The notes under the pieces: generated by a model | Database searches by the model: none | The model's input: only the letters and a program-made list of their open reading frames with translations | Told to the model about the DNA's origin: nothing | Position numbers and translations under genes: made by a program | Assembly: GCA_030592465.1 (NCBI GenBank) | Contig: JAUVJB010000169.1 | Span: 1-6,747 of the forward strand | Reading direction: 5' to 3' | DNA length: 6,747 bases | Source of the DNA: Bacteroidota bacterium | Lineage (GTDB): Bacteria > Bacteroidota > Bacteroidia > Bacteroidales > B39-G9 | Part shown: piece by piece, positions 1-6,110 of the stretch | How positions within the stretch are numbered: the stretch's first letter is position 1 | Layout: the number at the start of each line of letters is the position of its first letter

Positions 1-11
1 TCCTTGATTTC

Positions 12-29
12 ATCCGCCAGCTGGCGGAT
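12..29. repeat. Perfect 18-bp palindrome, CCGCCAGCTGGCGG core
   Basis: ATCCGCCAGCTGGCGGAT is a perfect self-complementary sequence and markedly more GC-rich than its surroundings. The same core recurs in altered form at 4330-4345 and 6089-6102 in this window. That points to a dispersed palindromic (REP-like) repeat family rather than a chance event. Function is unknown; it could mark a transcript end, an RNA hairpin or a protein-binding site. Confidence 0.7.
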
Positions 30-246
30 CGAAAGCCTTGTCTTTGACGTTTTCTTATCAAAGATTTAAAAATATGGAGTTTCCGTGCAGACACTAAATA
101 TGATTTTAGGCTACGAAAATACGATTTTCTTTTATCGAATTTTAATTATAGAAAGGAAAAATTAAAATTTTGTAAAGAGTTAATGCCGAACGACTAATAA
201 TTTTAATTTATTAGCGATTCAATGTAAAAAATCTGCCTTGCTTTAC

Positions 247-279
247 AAATCTGCCGGATTTTCAAAATCCGGCAGATTT
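247..279. repeat. Perfect 33-nt inverted repeat (16-bp arms)
   Basis: The arms 247-262 and 264-279 are exactly complementary and separated by the single base C263, so about four nucleotides would form the turn of a hairpin. The core CCGGATTTT/AAAATCCGG is GC-richer than its flanks. No T-run of terminator type follows immediately on either strand: the plus strand continues AAAGATTG and the minus strand continues GTAAAGC. It lies 177 bp past the TolC stop, so it may be a dispersed palindromic repeat or a transcript-end structure. Its centre resembles the hairpin at 4264-4286 (shared CGGATTT...AATCCG). Confidence 0.75.
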
Positions 280-445
280 AAAGATTGACTCCTCTCCGAA
301 AAGACCTAACAGAGTTGTGGTAATAAAAAATAGCTTGGTTAAATTCTTGATAATAAGTATAATAGAGGACCTATTAGAACTTAATAATTTAAAATTAGAC
401 TTTTCTGAAATGATTCAACAATTAAATGTTTGTATAACTACTTTT

Positions 446-474
446 AAACAAATTCACTATAACTGAATTTGTTT
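446..474 (-). terminator. Hairpin spanning the TolC stop codon, possible terminator
   Basis: Arms 446-456 and 464-474 (AAACAAATTCA and TGAATTTGTTT) are perfectly complementary over 11 bp. The 7-nt loop contains the last leucine codon and the TAG stop of the TolC-family gene. Read on the minus strand, the stem begins AAACAAA and ends TTTGTTT, the A-rich/T-rich arrangement common in bidirectional terminators. No long uninterrupted T-run follows, so efficiency is uncertain. The stem also lies within the last codons of the gene. Confidence 0.4.
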
Positions 475-1809
475 CCCTTGATAAAAATCAAGAATTTTCG
501 ATTTAAAAATATACTCGTATTTAGCTTGTAAAAGGTCTGATTTTGCCATATTCAAATTATTTTTTGAAGTATTGTAATCAAGAGAATTAACTAAACCGAG
601 GTTAAATTTTTGTTGAGTATATTTAAAAGCCTCTTCCATTGACACAAGGGCTTCTTTTCTTGCGAGATAACTTTCAAGAGCAGCATTTGCATCTAAACTT
701 GCCTGTTGTATTTCTTTATAAACCTGCTGATTTGTTAAATCATAATTATATTTAGACTCGAGCAATGATATCTTGGCATTATCAATACTATTTTTCACGG
801 CAAACTTATTAAAAATCGGAATTGTAAGACTAAAAGATAATTGAGAACCTGCATAATCGCCCAATTGATCTTTGTACGAATAATCAGCAGTCATATCTAA
901 CGGGTTTTTAGCTAATTCAGAATAACGAGAGTAGTAACTCCCTCTAAGCGACAATTGCGGGTATCTTTGTCCTTTTGAGATTAACAAACTTTTTTCACTG
1001 CTCTGCATATTATATTTTGCACTTTTTATTTGTGGGAAATTATTCTCAGCCTGCGAATAAATAGCATTAACAGTAGGTATTATTCCAACACTATCAACAT
1101 GTAATTCAGGAACTTCAATTTCAAAATTCCCGACAGAATCAATATCTAACAATTGTGTCAATGTCAGATACGACATATCAAGCTGATTTTTATAATTAAT
1201 AATATTAACTTTTTCAGTTGCTAATTGTGATGTTATTTCAAGCAAATTTCCTTTAGGCAAATTGCCTGCATCTACCAACTTTTTCGTTCTTTCTTTTTGT
1301 TGTGTTGTTATTTCATATTCACTTTTTGCATTATTTAACAACTCTTTATTAAATAAAATTTGCAAATAGGCAGTGGCAATATTTAAAGTAATATCGTTTT
1401 TTGCCTTTTCAACATCCTGTAAACTTGCAAGCAAATTAAATTCACTTTGTTTAACGGTATTGTAATCTCTTAGTCCATTAAATAAATTAAGATGACTTTG
1501 CAGTCCTAAATTCCCACTCTGAAAATTTTGGTCAACATACTGATATGAACTCATATCAGCAGTCTTTCCAAAACTAAAACTATGAGATACCGAGCCGTTT
1601 ACCGATGGTAAAAGATCATACTTTGATTGCTTCAGATTGTTTTTTGAAATTTCCGAATTTAACTTTTGTTGTTTTATTTGAATATTATTATCTAAGGCGT
1701 AATTAATACATTTTTGTAAACTCCAAACATCTTGTGAATAAATATTATATGAAGTTAAGACAAAAAATACTAACAATAATAATGATGGTGGTAATTTTAT
1801 AAGTTTCAT
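457..1809 (-). CDS. TolC-family outer-membrane efflux protein
   Basis: This 450-residue protein belongs to the TolC/OEP family, trimeric outer-membrane channels with a long periplasmic helical barrel that serve tripartite efflux pumps or type I secretion. A signal peptide is visible: basic MKLIKL, hydrophobic residues about 9-23, and likely cleavage near Ser25-Gln26 in the Bacteroidota style. Two OEP repeats are recognisable. The first begins at WSLQKCINYAL (about 29-39) followed by LLPSVNGS; the second is centred on FPQIKSAKYN and the matching QRYPQLSLRGSYYS segment. Long heptad-like Lys/Gln/Asn-rich helices lie between them. Length is typical of the family. The gene is separated from its upstream neighbour by 263 bp and has its own candidate promoter. 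No adaptor (HlyD/RND type), ABC or RND pump gene lies within the window, so the substrate cannot be inferred. The ATG has no Shine-Dalgarno sequence, as is usual in this phylum. Confidence 0.95.
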   Translation of the reverse strand: MKLIKLPPSLLLLVFFVLTSYNIYSQDVWSLQKCINYALDNNIQIKQQKLNSEISKNNLKQSKYDLLPSVNGSVSHSFSFGKTADMSSYQYVDQNFQSGNLGLQSHLNLFNGLRDYNTVKQSEFNLLASLQDVEKAKNDITLNIATAYLQILFNKELLNNAKSEYEITTQQKERTKKLVDAGNLPKGNLLEITSQLATEKVNIINYKNQLDMSYLTLTQLLDIDSVGNFEIEVPELHVDSVGIIPTVNAIYSQAENNFPQIKSAKYNMQSSEKSLLISKGQRYPQLSLRGSYYSRYSELAKNPLDMTADYSYKDQLGDYAGSQLSFSLTIPIFNKFAVKNSIDNAKISLLESKYNYDLTNQQVYKEIQQASLDANAALESYLARKEALVSMEEAFKYTQQKFNLGLVNSLDYNTSKNNLNMAKSDLLQAKYEYIFKSKILDFYQGKQIQL

Positions 1810-1860
1810 GTGTTTTTTGTATTTTGTTGATATTTAATTATCTATATTGTTATTAATCCG

Positions 1861-1893
1861 ATTATGGTTTAAGTTACAAACTTAAACCATAGT
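1861..1893. promoter_or_regulatory. 33-bp palindrome in the TolC leader, possible operator
   Basis: Arms 1863-1875 and 1879-1891 (TATGGTTTAAGTT and AACTTAAACCATA) are perfectly complementary over 13 bp around an ACA loop. The pairing extends by one T-G wobble and one A-T pair to 1861-1893. The centre is 68 bp upstream of the TolC start codon, and the palindrome contains the candidate -7 element at 1877-1884. It is not followed by a T-run in either direction. A dimeric-repressor operator overlapping the promoter is one reading; an RNA hairpin or a simple repeat are alternatives. Confidence 0.4.
1877..1884 (-). promoter_or_regulatory. Candidate Bacteroidota -7 promoter element for the TolC gene
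   Basis: On the minus strand this reads TAAGTTTG, an exact match to the Bacteroidota primary-sigma -7 consensus TAnnTTTG. A TTG sits 25 bp upstream, slightly further than the usual 17-23 bp spacing to the -33 element, so the -33 match is weak. If used, the leader would be roughly 60-65 nt long. The element lies inside the palindrome at 1861-1893. Confidence 0.4.
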
Positions 1894-2041
1894 TGCGTAA
1901 TTCTAAAATCAAAATTTTAAAATCGTAAGTTTTTACATTTAGACAAATAATATTAATAATTTATTCCAAATTTAATTTTTTTATTAATAATAAAACGACA
2001 ATAGAATTATTTTATTTTATAATAATTATGACGTTTTAAAC

Positions 2042-2071
2042 TTATTATTAGTTACAGTTAACTAATAATAA
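2042..2071 (-). terminator. AT-rich hairpin just after the HhH-barrel gene stop
   Basis: Arms 2042-2054 and 2059-2071 (TTATTATTAGTTA and TAACTAATAATAA) are perfectly complementary over 13 bp with a CAGT loop. The hairpin starts one base after the stop codon at 2073-2075. Position favours a role at the end of this gene's transcript. The stem has only two G-C pairs and is followed on the minus strand by GTTTAAAA rather than a clear T-run, so it is at best a weak intrinsic terminator. Confidence 0.4.
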
Positions 2072-2072
2072 A

Positions 2073-4175
2073 TTAAAATTTATATCGCAATTGAAATGTT
2101 AAATCTGTTTTAGTATTGCCGGAAATTTCATTAAGCCCCGACCCTATTATTGATTTATTTGAATAATAAGTTTGGGCATATCTTAACCATATATCAAGTT
2201 TTTTTAACGAATATTTTAAAGTAAGATAAGTTCTCACTCCTTTCGAGGAATATGCCGGTATAGAATAAGCATATAAAACATTGGCTTCGTAAGCATAAAT
2301 ACGAGCATTATAAGTATCAGTATCAAAAACACCATACCTAAATGATATCTTTAAAGGTAAAATTTTCGGACGATAAACAATATCCTGATAAATTAAATAA
2401 CCATTCTCACTGCTCTCATCTCCCTTTTTATATTTAACCAACTCAATACGATTTTTTAATTGCAATACATCTAATATTTGATATACAATATTATATCTTA
2501 AATGCAGATTACTTACATCAACCAAATATCTCGCATCACTTGGGTTTAATAATTCATTCTTATCAACATTTACTGATTTAGTTTCGTTTTTAACTCTCCA
2601 ATACATTTGTACTTTTCGAGATAAACGAAAATCTACCTGAGTGAGATAATCAACGCCATTAGAAAGAGCCGAAGCTCTTGATTTTATCCATGGAAATTTA
2701 TATGTGTCATAATAAGCCGATACTTTCCAATGCTTTATTGGGTGTATTTCCGTTCCAATGTAAATACCTTTCTCATTAACATTTCTTGTATTTTCGGCAA
2801 AGGCATTACTATACAAAGCCTGATAATTGCGTGCATAATCTCTGTGAAGTATTGATATTGAAACTTGTGGAGCAACATTGGCAACAGCACCATTAACATA
2901 AGCAATAGCACCATTACTGCTTCTCGCTGCTTCACCAAAAAAATATATATTTCTTATTCCAAATTGATAATCAACACTTAAATTTGAGTTTTCAGAACCT
3001 GTAAAATCAAATTGATTATAAGGTGTAATATTTTTTATTAAATCAGCACCATACTTATATTTTACATAAGTCATACCAATCTTAAAATCTTTTTTATTAA
3101 GAGTTAAATTACCACCAAATAAATTTTCATCAATAGCGTGTTTATCTTCTAATTGAGAGGGAGTTGCATGTATTCCTGAAACTAAAAACGATGAAACAGA
3201 TCTTAGCTCATCATCAAGAGTATCTTTTTCAGATAAATTTGCATCAATTTTCTTTTTTGAGATAAAAGTTGAAAAATCAATATCTTTATATGAAAACGTA
3301 GCACCAACACCTCTCATAAATTTATTTTCATCGGTTGAGGAATATTTACGTATTCCCTGTGCTTTTCGTCTAATATTCAATACATAAGCAGATTTCCCTG
3401 TTGCCATACCTGACCAAAGATTAAGACCTTGTCCAAACCTTAGTTTATAATCGCCAACAACAAGTGTTTTGAGGTGACCAAAATTACTTAACTGCAAATG
3501 TGCTGAATAATAATCAAACCCGTTTTTTTGCGTGCCTTTAAAAAATTCTTCTCCCGCGTCTTTCTGTGTAGTGAATCCAAAAGCTATTTTGTTTTTATAA
3601 TGATATTTATAACGAGTATAAATTTTTAAACGACTACCAAGATACCTTGAATTTGGCGAAATATTTAAAGCACTATCTGAAATTGGAGTATAACCTTTTT
3701 GGTCTTCAACAGTAGAATTTAATCGCAAAAAATACTGATTACTGCCATATTTGACTGCTCTTTTTAATGAAAATTTTTTGACTTCGGGTTTAACCAAGAC
3801 AGTAATAAACGGTAATATTTTTTGGATAAGTTCGGGAGTAAAACCATAAACCAACTGCAACTCGTAAATACTGAGCAATTGACCGTTTTTATCAATATAA
3901 TGTAATAAACTCTTAATCTGAAAATCATTTAATATATATAATTTTTCCAGCTCTTCTTTTGTTGCAATATTTAAGTTTAACGGATTATTAATGAAATAAT
4001 TAAAATCGTCAAATAATGAAGTGTAGTCTAATTCTTCATCAGAACTTTCGGCAATATTTTCAATTAAATCTTCAATTAATTGTTGATTATCAACAACTTC
4101 TTGTGAAAACGAATAATTCACGAAGAGAAATAGCGAAATAATAATTAAAATCTTATATAAAGTTAAATTACTCAT
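2073..4175 (-). CDS. Helix-hairpin-helix (ComEA-like) outer-membrane beta-barrel protein
   Basis: The 700-residue product begins with a signal peptide (hydrophobic residues about 9-23, likely cleavage near Ser24-Gln25) and an acidic linker (about 26-60). Residues 65-126 resemble tandem helix-hairpin-helix repeats of ComEA type: PLNLNIATKEELEKL, then IKSLLHYIDKNGQLLSIYELQLVYG and a final IIQKILPFI-like helix. The rest, from about residue 147, is rich in alternating aromatic/polar strands (YRYKYHYKNKIAFGF-like) and ends RYKF, as expected of an outer-membrane beta-barrel. HhH motifs usually bind DNA backbone non-specifically, but in this Bacteroidota family the role is not established as far as I know; it may only be a fold for protein contacts. 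I chose the ATG at 4173-4175 because it directly precedes the signal peptide. An in-frame GTG at 4200-4202 would add nine residues and is less likely. A 191-bp gap separates it from the upstream barrel gene, and no clear promoter was found there. Confidence 0.85.
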   Translation of the reverse strand: MSNLTLYKILIIISLFLFVNYSFSQEVVDNQQLIEDLIENIAESSDEELDYTSLFDDFNYFINNPLNLNIATKEELEKLYILNDFQIKSLLHYIDKNGQLLSIYELQLVYGFTPELIQKILPFITVLVKPEVKKFSLKRAVKYGSNQYFLRLNSTVEDQKGYTPISDSALNISPNSRYLGSRLKIYTRYKYHYKNKIAFGFTTQKDAGEEFFKGTQKNGFDYYSAHLQLSNFGHLKTLVVGDYKLRFGQGLNLWSGMATGKSAYVLNIRRKAQGIRKYSSTDENKFMRGVGATFSYKDIDFSTFISKKKIDANLSEKDTLDDELRSVSSFLVSGIHATPSQLEDKHAIDENLFGGNLTLNKKDFKIGMTYVKYKYGADLIKNITPYNQFDFTGSENSNLSVDYQFGIRNIYFFGEAARSSNGAIAYVNGAVANVAPQVSISILHRDYARNYQALYSNAFAENTRNVNEKGIYIGTEIHPIKHWKVSAYYDTYKFPWIKSRASALSNGVDYLTQVDFRLSRKVQMYWRVKNETKSVNVDKNELLNPSDARYLVDVSNLHLRYNIVYQILDVLQLKNRIELVKYKKGDESSENGYLIYQDIVYRPKILPLKISFRYGVFDTDTYNARIYAYEANVLYAYSIPAYSSKGVRTYLTLKYSLKKLDIWLRYAQTYYSNKSIIGSGLNEISGNTKTDLTFQLRYKF

Positions 4176-4263
4176 AATAATCTTATATTCGTAAACGTTC
4201 ACACATCGCTTAAATTATTATACTAAAAATTGTTATATTGCTAAATTGTTACCGAATACCGCT

Positions 4264-4286
4264 CTTTCGGATTTGCAATCCGAAAG
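4264..4286. repeat. Perfect 10-bp-stem hairpin between two outer-membrane genes
   Basis: CTTTCGGATT (4264-4273) and AATCCGAAAG (4277-4286) are exactly complementary around a TGC loop. A second pair of arms flanks it, TAAATTGTT (4242-4250) and AACAATTTA (4309-4317), although that AT pairing may be chance. On the minus strand no T-run follows (AGCGGTATT), so it is not a canonical terminator for the upstream gene. It shares a CGGATTT...AATCCG core with the inverted repeat at 247-279. Confidence 0.65.
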
Positions 4287-4327
4287 TCATGTTACTTCTT
4301 TTCTTATAAACAATTTAATCATTCATC

Positions 4328-4347
4328 AATCCACCAGCTGACGGACT
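4328..4347 (-). repeat. Degenerate CCGCCAGCTGGCGG-type palindrome, G-U pairs favour the minus strand
   Basis: TCCACCAGCTGACGGA (4330-4345) is the window's repeated palindrome core with two symmetric changes, A4333 and A4341. As a plus-strand RNA these give two A-C mismatches. As a minus-strand RNA, the direction of the flanking genes, they become two G-U wobbles, and pairing extends by one more G-U and one A-U to 4328-4347. It lies 19 bp beyond the stop codon of the PorV/PorQ-like gene and could act as a transcript-end or stabilising hairpin. No strong T-run follows. Confidence 0.45.
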
Positions 4348-4366
4348 GTAAACGGTTACTCATATT

Positions 4367-5194
4367 CTAATTAAATTTGTAATTAATTGAAAAATGAGAA
4401 GTCATTGGCAAAACTTCGTGAGTTGAAAAAGCAACATCAATAGATAAACCCTTAAAGACATAACCTATTCCAAAAAAATTCTGATTAGGCTTAGCTGAGA
4501 TACCGGTTCTGAGATGAAAATTTTTCATAAAACGATATTCTATACCTGTTCTATATGTTGGTTTATAATCTAATTCCTTGTCGGTTTCAACAGTTAGAAG
4601 CACTTTTTCAGAAAATTTATAACCAATGCCAAAACGAAAAACAGTTGGGATACGTTCATCTTGATAAACGGCAAATTTTGAACGAGTAGGATTATAAACA
4701 TGAGCACCTATTAATAAATTTTCAACAGGCTCTGCCATTAATCCAAGCTCAAAAACAAATGCCCCTTTATTGCCATATTCATCACCAACACAAGTATTTA
4801 AGTAATCAAACTGAAGACCGACAGAAAAATGTTCACTAAGGCTTTTTGCATAAGCTAAACCAAACTTGCTTTCATTATATTTTGAATACCCGAAATACGT
4901 AACACTTGCACCAAAAGTACCTGAGTTTGTAGGCAACACAAATGCAACCGATTTAATACCTAACTCTGCAATATTAAATCTATTTTCAAAATAAGTTCCT
5001 GCATAAATATTTTTAATATAAGCTAATCCTGCCTGATTATGGTAAATAGACCATAAATCAGAAATCATAACTGTAGAATTTGCCATTCCTGAAGAACGTG
5101 CTCCTAGCGGATAATTCTCACTACCGGCAAAACTTTTGTTTTGCACAGCTATAAAAAAAACTATTAAACATAAAATTTGAAAATGTTTCTTCAT
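4367..5194 (-). CDS. PorV/PorQ-like outer-membrane beta-barrel protein
   Basis: The 275-residue protein has a clear signal peptide (MKKHFQ, hydrophobic core about 7-17, likely cleavage after SFA at 23). Next comes a segment typical of PorV/PorQ (FadL-superfamily, UPF0164-like) barrels: GARSSGMANSTVMISDLWSI (31-50) and HNQAGLAY (52-59), where most relatives have NPAGLA. The remainder alternates short strands and turns (GTFGASVTYFGYS, HFSVGLQFDYL, LLIGAHVYNP, FRFGIGYKF) and ends FSINYKFN, consistent with outer-membrane insertion. PorV and PorQ act in type IX secretion, but they are longer and this protein lacks features that would tie it to that system, so the role is open. It starts 18 bp after the purE stop and is very likely co-transcribed with it. 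The stop is TAG at 4367-4369. Confidence 0.8.
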   Translation of the reverse strand: MKKHFQILCLIVFFIAVQNKSFAGSENYPLGARSSGMANSTVMISDLWSIYHNQAGLAYIKNIYAGTYFENRFNIAELGIKSVAFVLPTNSGTFGASVTYFGYSKYNESKFGLAYAKSLSEHFSVGLQFDYLNTCVGDEYGNKGAFVFELGLMAEPVENLLIGAHVYNPTRSKFAVYQDERIPTVFRFGIGYKFSEKVLLTVETDKELDYKPTYRTGIEYRFMKNFHLRTGISAKPNQNFFGIGYVFKGLSIDVAFSTHEVLPMTSHFSINYKFN

Positions 5195-5212
5195 TAATTT
5201 AGTATTTGATAT

Positions 5213-5725
5213 TTAATTCACTTTATATTTATATTTAATTTTCGATAAGTCATTATTAGCCTTAACAATTTTATCTTCAAGTTTAGATTTAAAAATTTTT
5301 ACTTTTTCTAAAATATCTTCATCAGCAACAGCAAGAATTTCAGCAGCAAGAATGCCTGCATTTTTTGCACCATCTAAAGCTACAGTAGCAACAGGAATAC
5401 CTGAAGGCATTTGTAAAATAGAAAGAATAGAATCCCAACCGTCAAGTGAGTTTGACGATTTTATAGGAACGCCAATAACGGGAATGGGTGTTAAAGCAGC
5501 AATAATACCGGGTAAATGTGCAGCACCTCCTGCTCCGGCAATAATAACACGAATACCTCTCTCGTAAGCTTTCTTCGAGAAATCAATAGCTTGTTGTGGC
5601 GTTCTATGTGCTGAGAGAGCATTTATTTCAAAAGGTATTTCAAATTCATCCAAAATTTTAGCAGCCTGTTCCATTATCGGCAAATCCGATGTACTGCCCA
5701 TTATTATACTTACTTTTGCATTCAT
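5213..5725 (-). CDS. purE: N5-carboxyaminoimidazole ribonucleotide mutase, PurE class I
   Basis: PurE moves the carboxylate of N5-CAIR to C4 to form CAIR in cytoplasmic de novo purine synthesis, usually with PurK as partner. The 170-residue length fits class I. Signature segments are present: MGSTSD at 9-14 (Ser11 and Asp14 correspond to E. coli Ser16 and Asp19), SAHRTP at 38-43 (His40 corresponds to the catalytic E. coli His45), AGAGGAAHLPG in the middle, and the WDS...LQMPSGIPVATVA segment. All the key residues I could align are intact, so it should be active. The C-terminal tail is Lys-rich (KIKYKYKVN). purK is not in the window. The gene is divergent from hpt across 601 bp and sits 18 bp upstream of the PorV/PorQ-like gene. 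A weak TAAGTTTT match lies upstream (minus strand, 5751-5758), but no convincing promoter was found. Confidence 0.97.
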   Translation of the reverse strand: MNAKVSIIMGSTSDLPIMEQAAKILDEFEIPFEINALSAHRTPQQAIDFSKKAYERGIRVIIAGAGGAAHLPGIIAALTPIPVIGVPIKSSNSLDGWDSILSILQMPSGIPVATVALDGAKNAGILAAEILAVADEDILEKVKIFKSKLEDKIVKANNDLSKIKYKYKVN

Positions 5726-5914
5726 TGTGATATTATTATATTTCCGTTAGAAAACTTATGCTTAGATTTATCGTAAATTATTTATGCATTCAGTCCCAAG
5801 TACTCTGAATAAATTTTAAAATTATAAAACCTCAAGGTTTTGTTCCTGAAGCATTAGCGATTTTTTTCCGAAGTTTCGGAATTGATTATTGTATATTGCT
5901 CGCTAACACATTGA

Positions 5915-5998
5915 TTTCTGATAGTCAGGGCTTGACTTAAATCGTTCATTGTAGCTTAAGTAGTGATATTTAAGCAGTCAAACCCTGACTTGCAGAAA
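5915..5998. repeat. Long internal hairpin of the repeat element
   Basis: The left strand 5923-5937 (AGTCAGGGCTTGACT) pairs with 5976-5990 with a single C-A mismatch (C5931-A5982) that becomes a G-U wobble on the minus strand. Pairing continues inward with TAAAT (5938-5942) and ATTTA (5968-5972) after a three-base bulge. It continues outward with TTTCTG (5915-5920) and CAGAAA (5993-5998) beyond a 2x2 internal loop. The terminal loop is about 25 nt. About 26 pairs over 84 nt is far more than expected by chance, so a folded RNA or a nested older insertion is plausible. Confidence 0.6.
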
Positions 5999-6073
5999 AT
6001 AAATAATGGCGGTTATACTACTATTCATAAACAATAAAATAGTTATTACAAGCAATAAAAATTTTGAAATCTT

Positions 6074-6110
6074 ATTGCTTTCCGCAAGCCGCCAACTGGC
6101 GGAAAGCAAT
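6074..6110. repeat. Hairpin with two mutually exclusive stems, CCGCCA...TGGCGG core
   Basis: ATTGCTTTCCGC (6074-6085) pairs perfectly over 12 bp with 6099-6110, leaving a 13-nt loop. Alternatively CCGCCA (6089-6094) pairs with TGGCGG (6097-6102). The two foldings compete for bases 6099-6102. The second stem is a near-copy of the palindrome at 12-29, with AC in place of GC at the centre. The 3' part (6107-6110) also begins the right arm of the larger inverted repeat. Confidence 0.6.

Larger units (their letters stand above)
1..456. other. Non-coding, palindrome-rich region downstream of the TolC gene
   Basis: No convincing gene is visible here. Every frame is broken by frequent stops, and the longest open stretch at the left edge ends at a TAA at 67-69. 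The region holds many short inverted repeats besides those listed separately: 41-47 with 58-64 (TCTTTGA/TCAAAGA), 115-120 with 124-129 (GAAAAT/ATTTTC), 138-147 with 160-169 (AT only), and 194-200 with 208-214 (CTAATAA/TTATTAG). The 9-mer AAATCTGCC occurs twice, at 229-237 and at 248-256 shifted by one base. Several of the AT-only pairings could be chance in such AT-rich DNA. No sequence from 295 to 445 was recognised. Confidence 0.6.
1810..2072. other. Intergenic region between the two outer-membrane genes, strongly AT-rich
   Basis: Besides the palindrome and hairpin listed separately, the stretch 1991-2038 can fold into a nested hairpin. Its outer arms are TAAAACG (1991-1997) and CGTTTTA (2032-2038), and its inner arms are AATTATT (2005-2011) and AATAATT (2021-2027). 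Read on the minus strand, the outer arm ends in CGTTTTATTATT, so it could assist termination of the upstream HhH gene. The AT-only inner pairing may be chance. No coding sequence is seen. Confidence 0.45.

Noticed and set aside
1..69. Open frame entering from the left edge on the plus strand and ending at TAA 67-69
   Set aside because: It has only 22 codons, passes straight through the perfect palindrome at 12-29 and shows no recognisable C-terminus. More likely non-coding DNA.
2735..2938. 67-codon minus-strand open frame within the HhH-barrel gene
   Set aside because: It lies wholly inside a well-supported gene in another frame, and its composition (runs of Leu/Met) is that of a shifted reading of the same DNA.
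4176..4202. GTG start extending the HhH-barrel protein by nine residues
   Set aside because: The ATG at 4173-4175 gives a standard signal peptide directly; the extension adds charged residues (NVYEYK) in front of it without any supporting signal.
5352..5567. 71-codon plus-strand open frame opposite purE
   Set aside because: Antisense to a strongly conserved purE region; it reflects the codon pattern of purE.
5726..5825. Possible purine riboswitch upstream of purE
   Set aside because: I could not find the paired loops and conserved junction bases of the purine aptamer in this stretch on the minus strand.
5880..6020. Integron attC-like site suggested by CGCTAACA and GCGGTTATAC
   Set aside because: The words do not fit the paired RYYYAAC/GTTRRRY core sites, and no integrase or cassette array is present.
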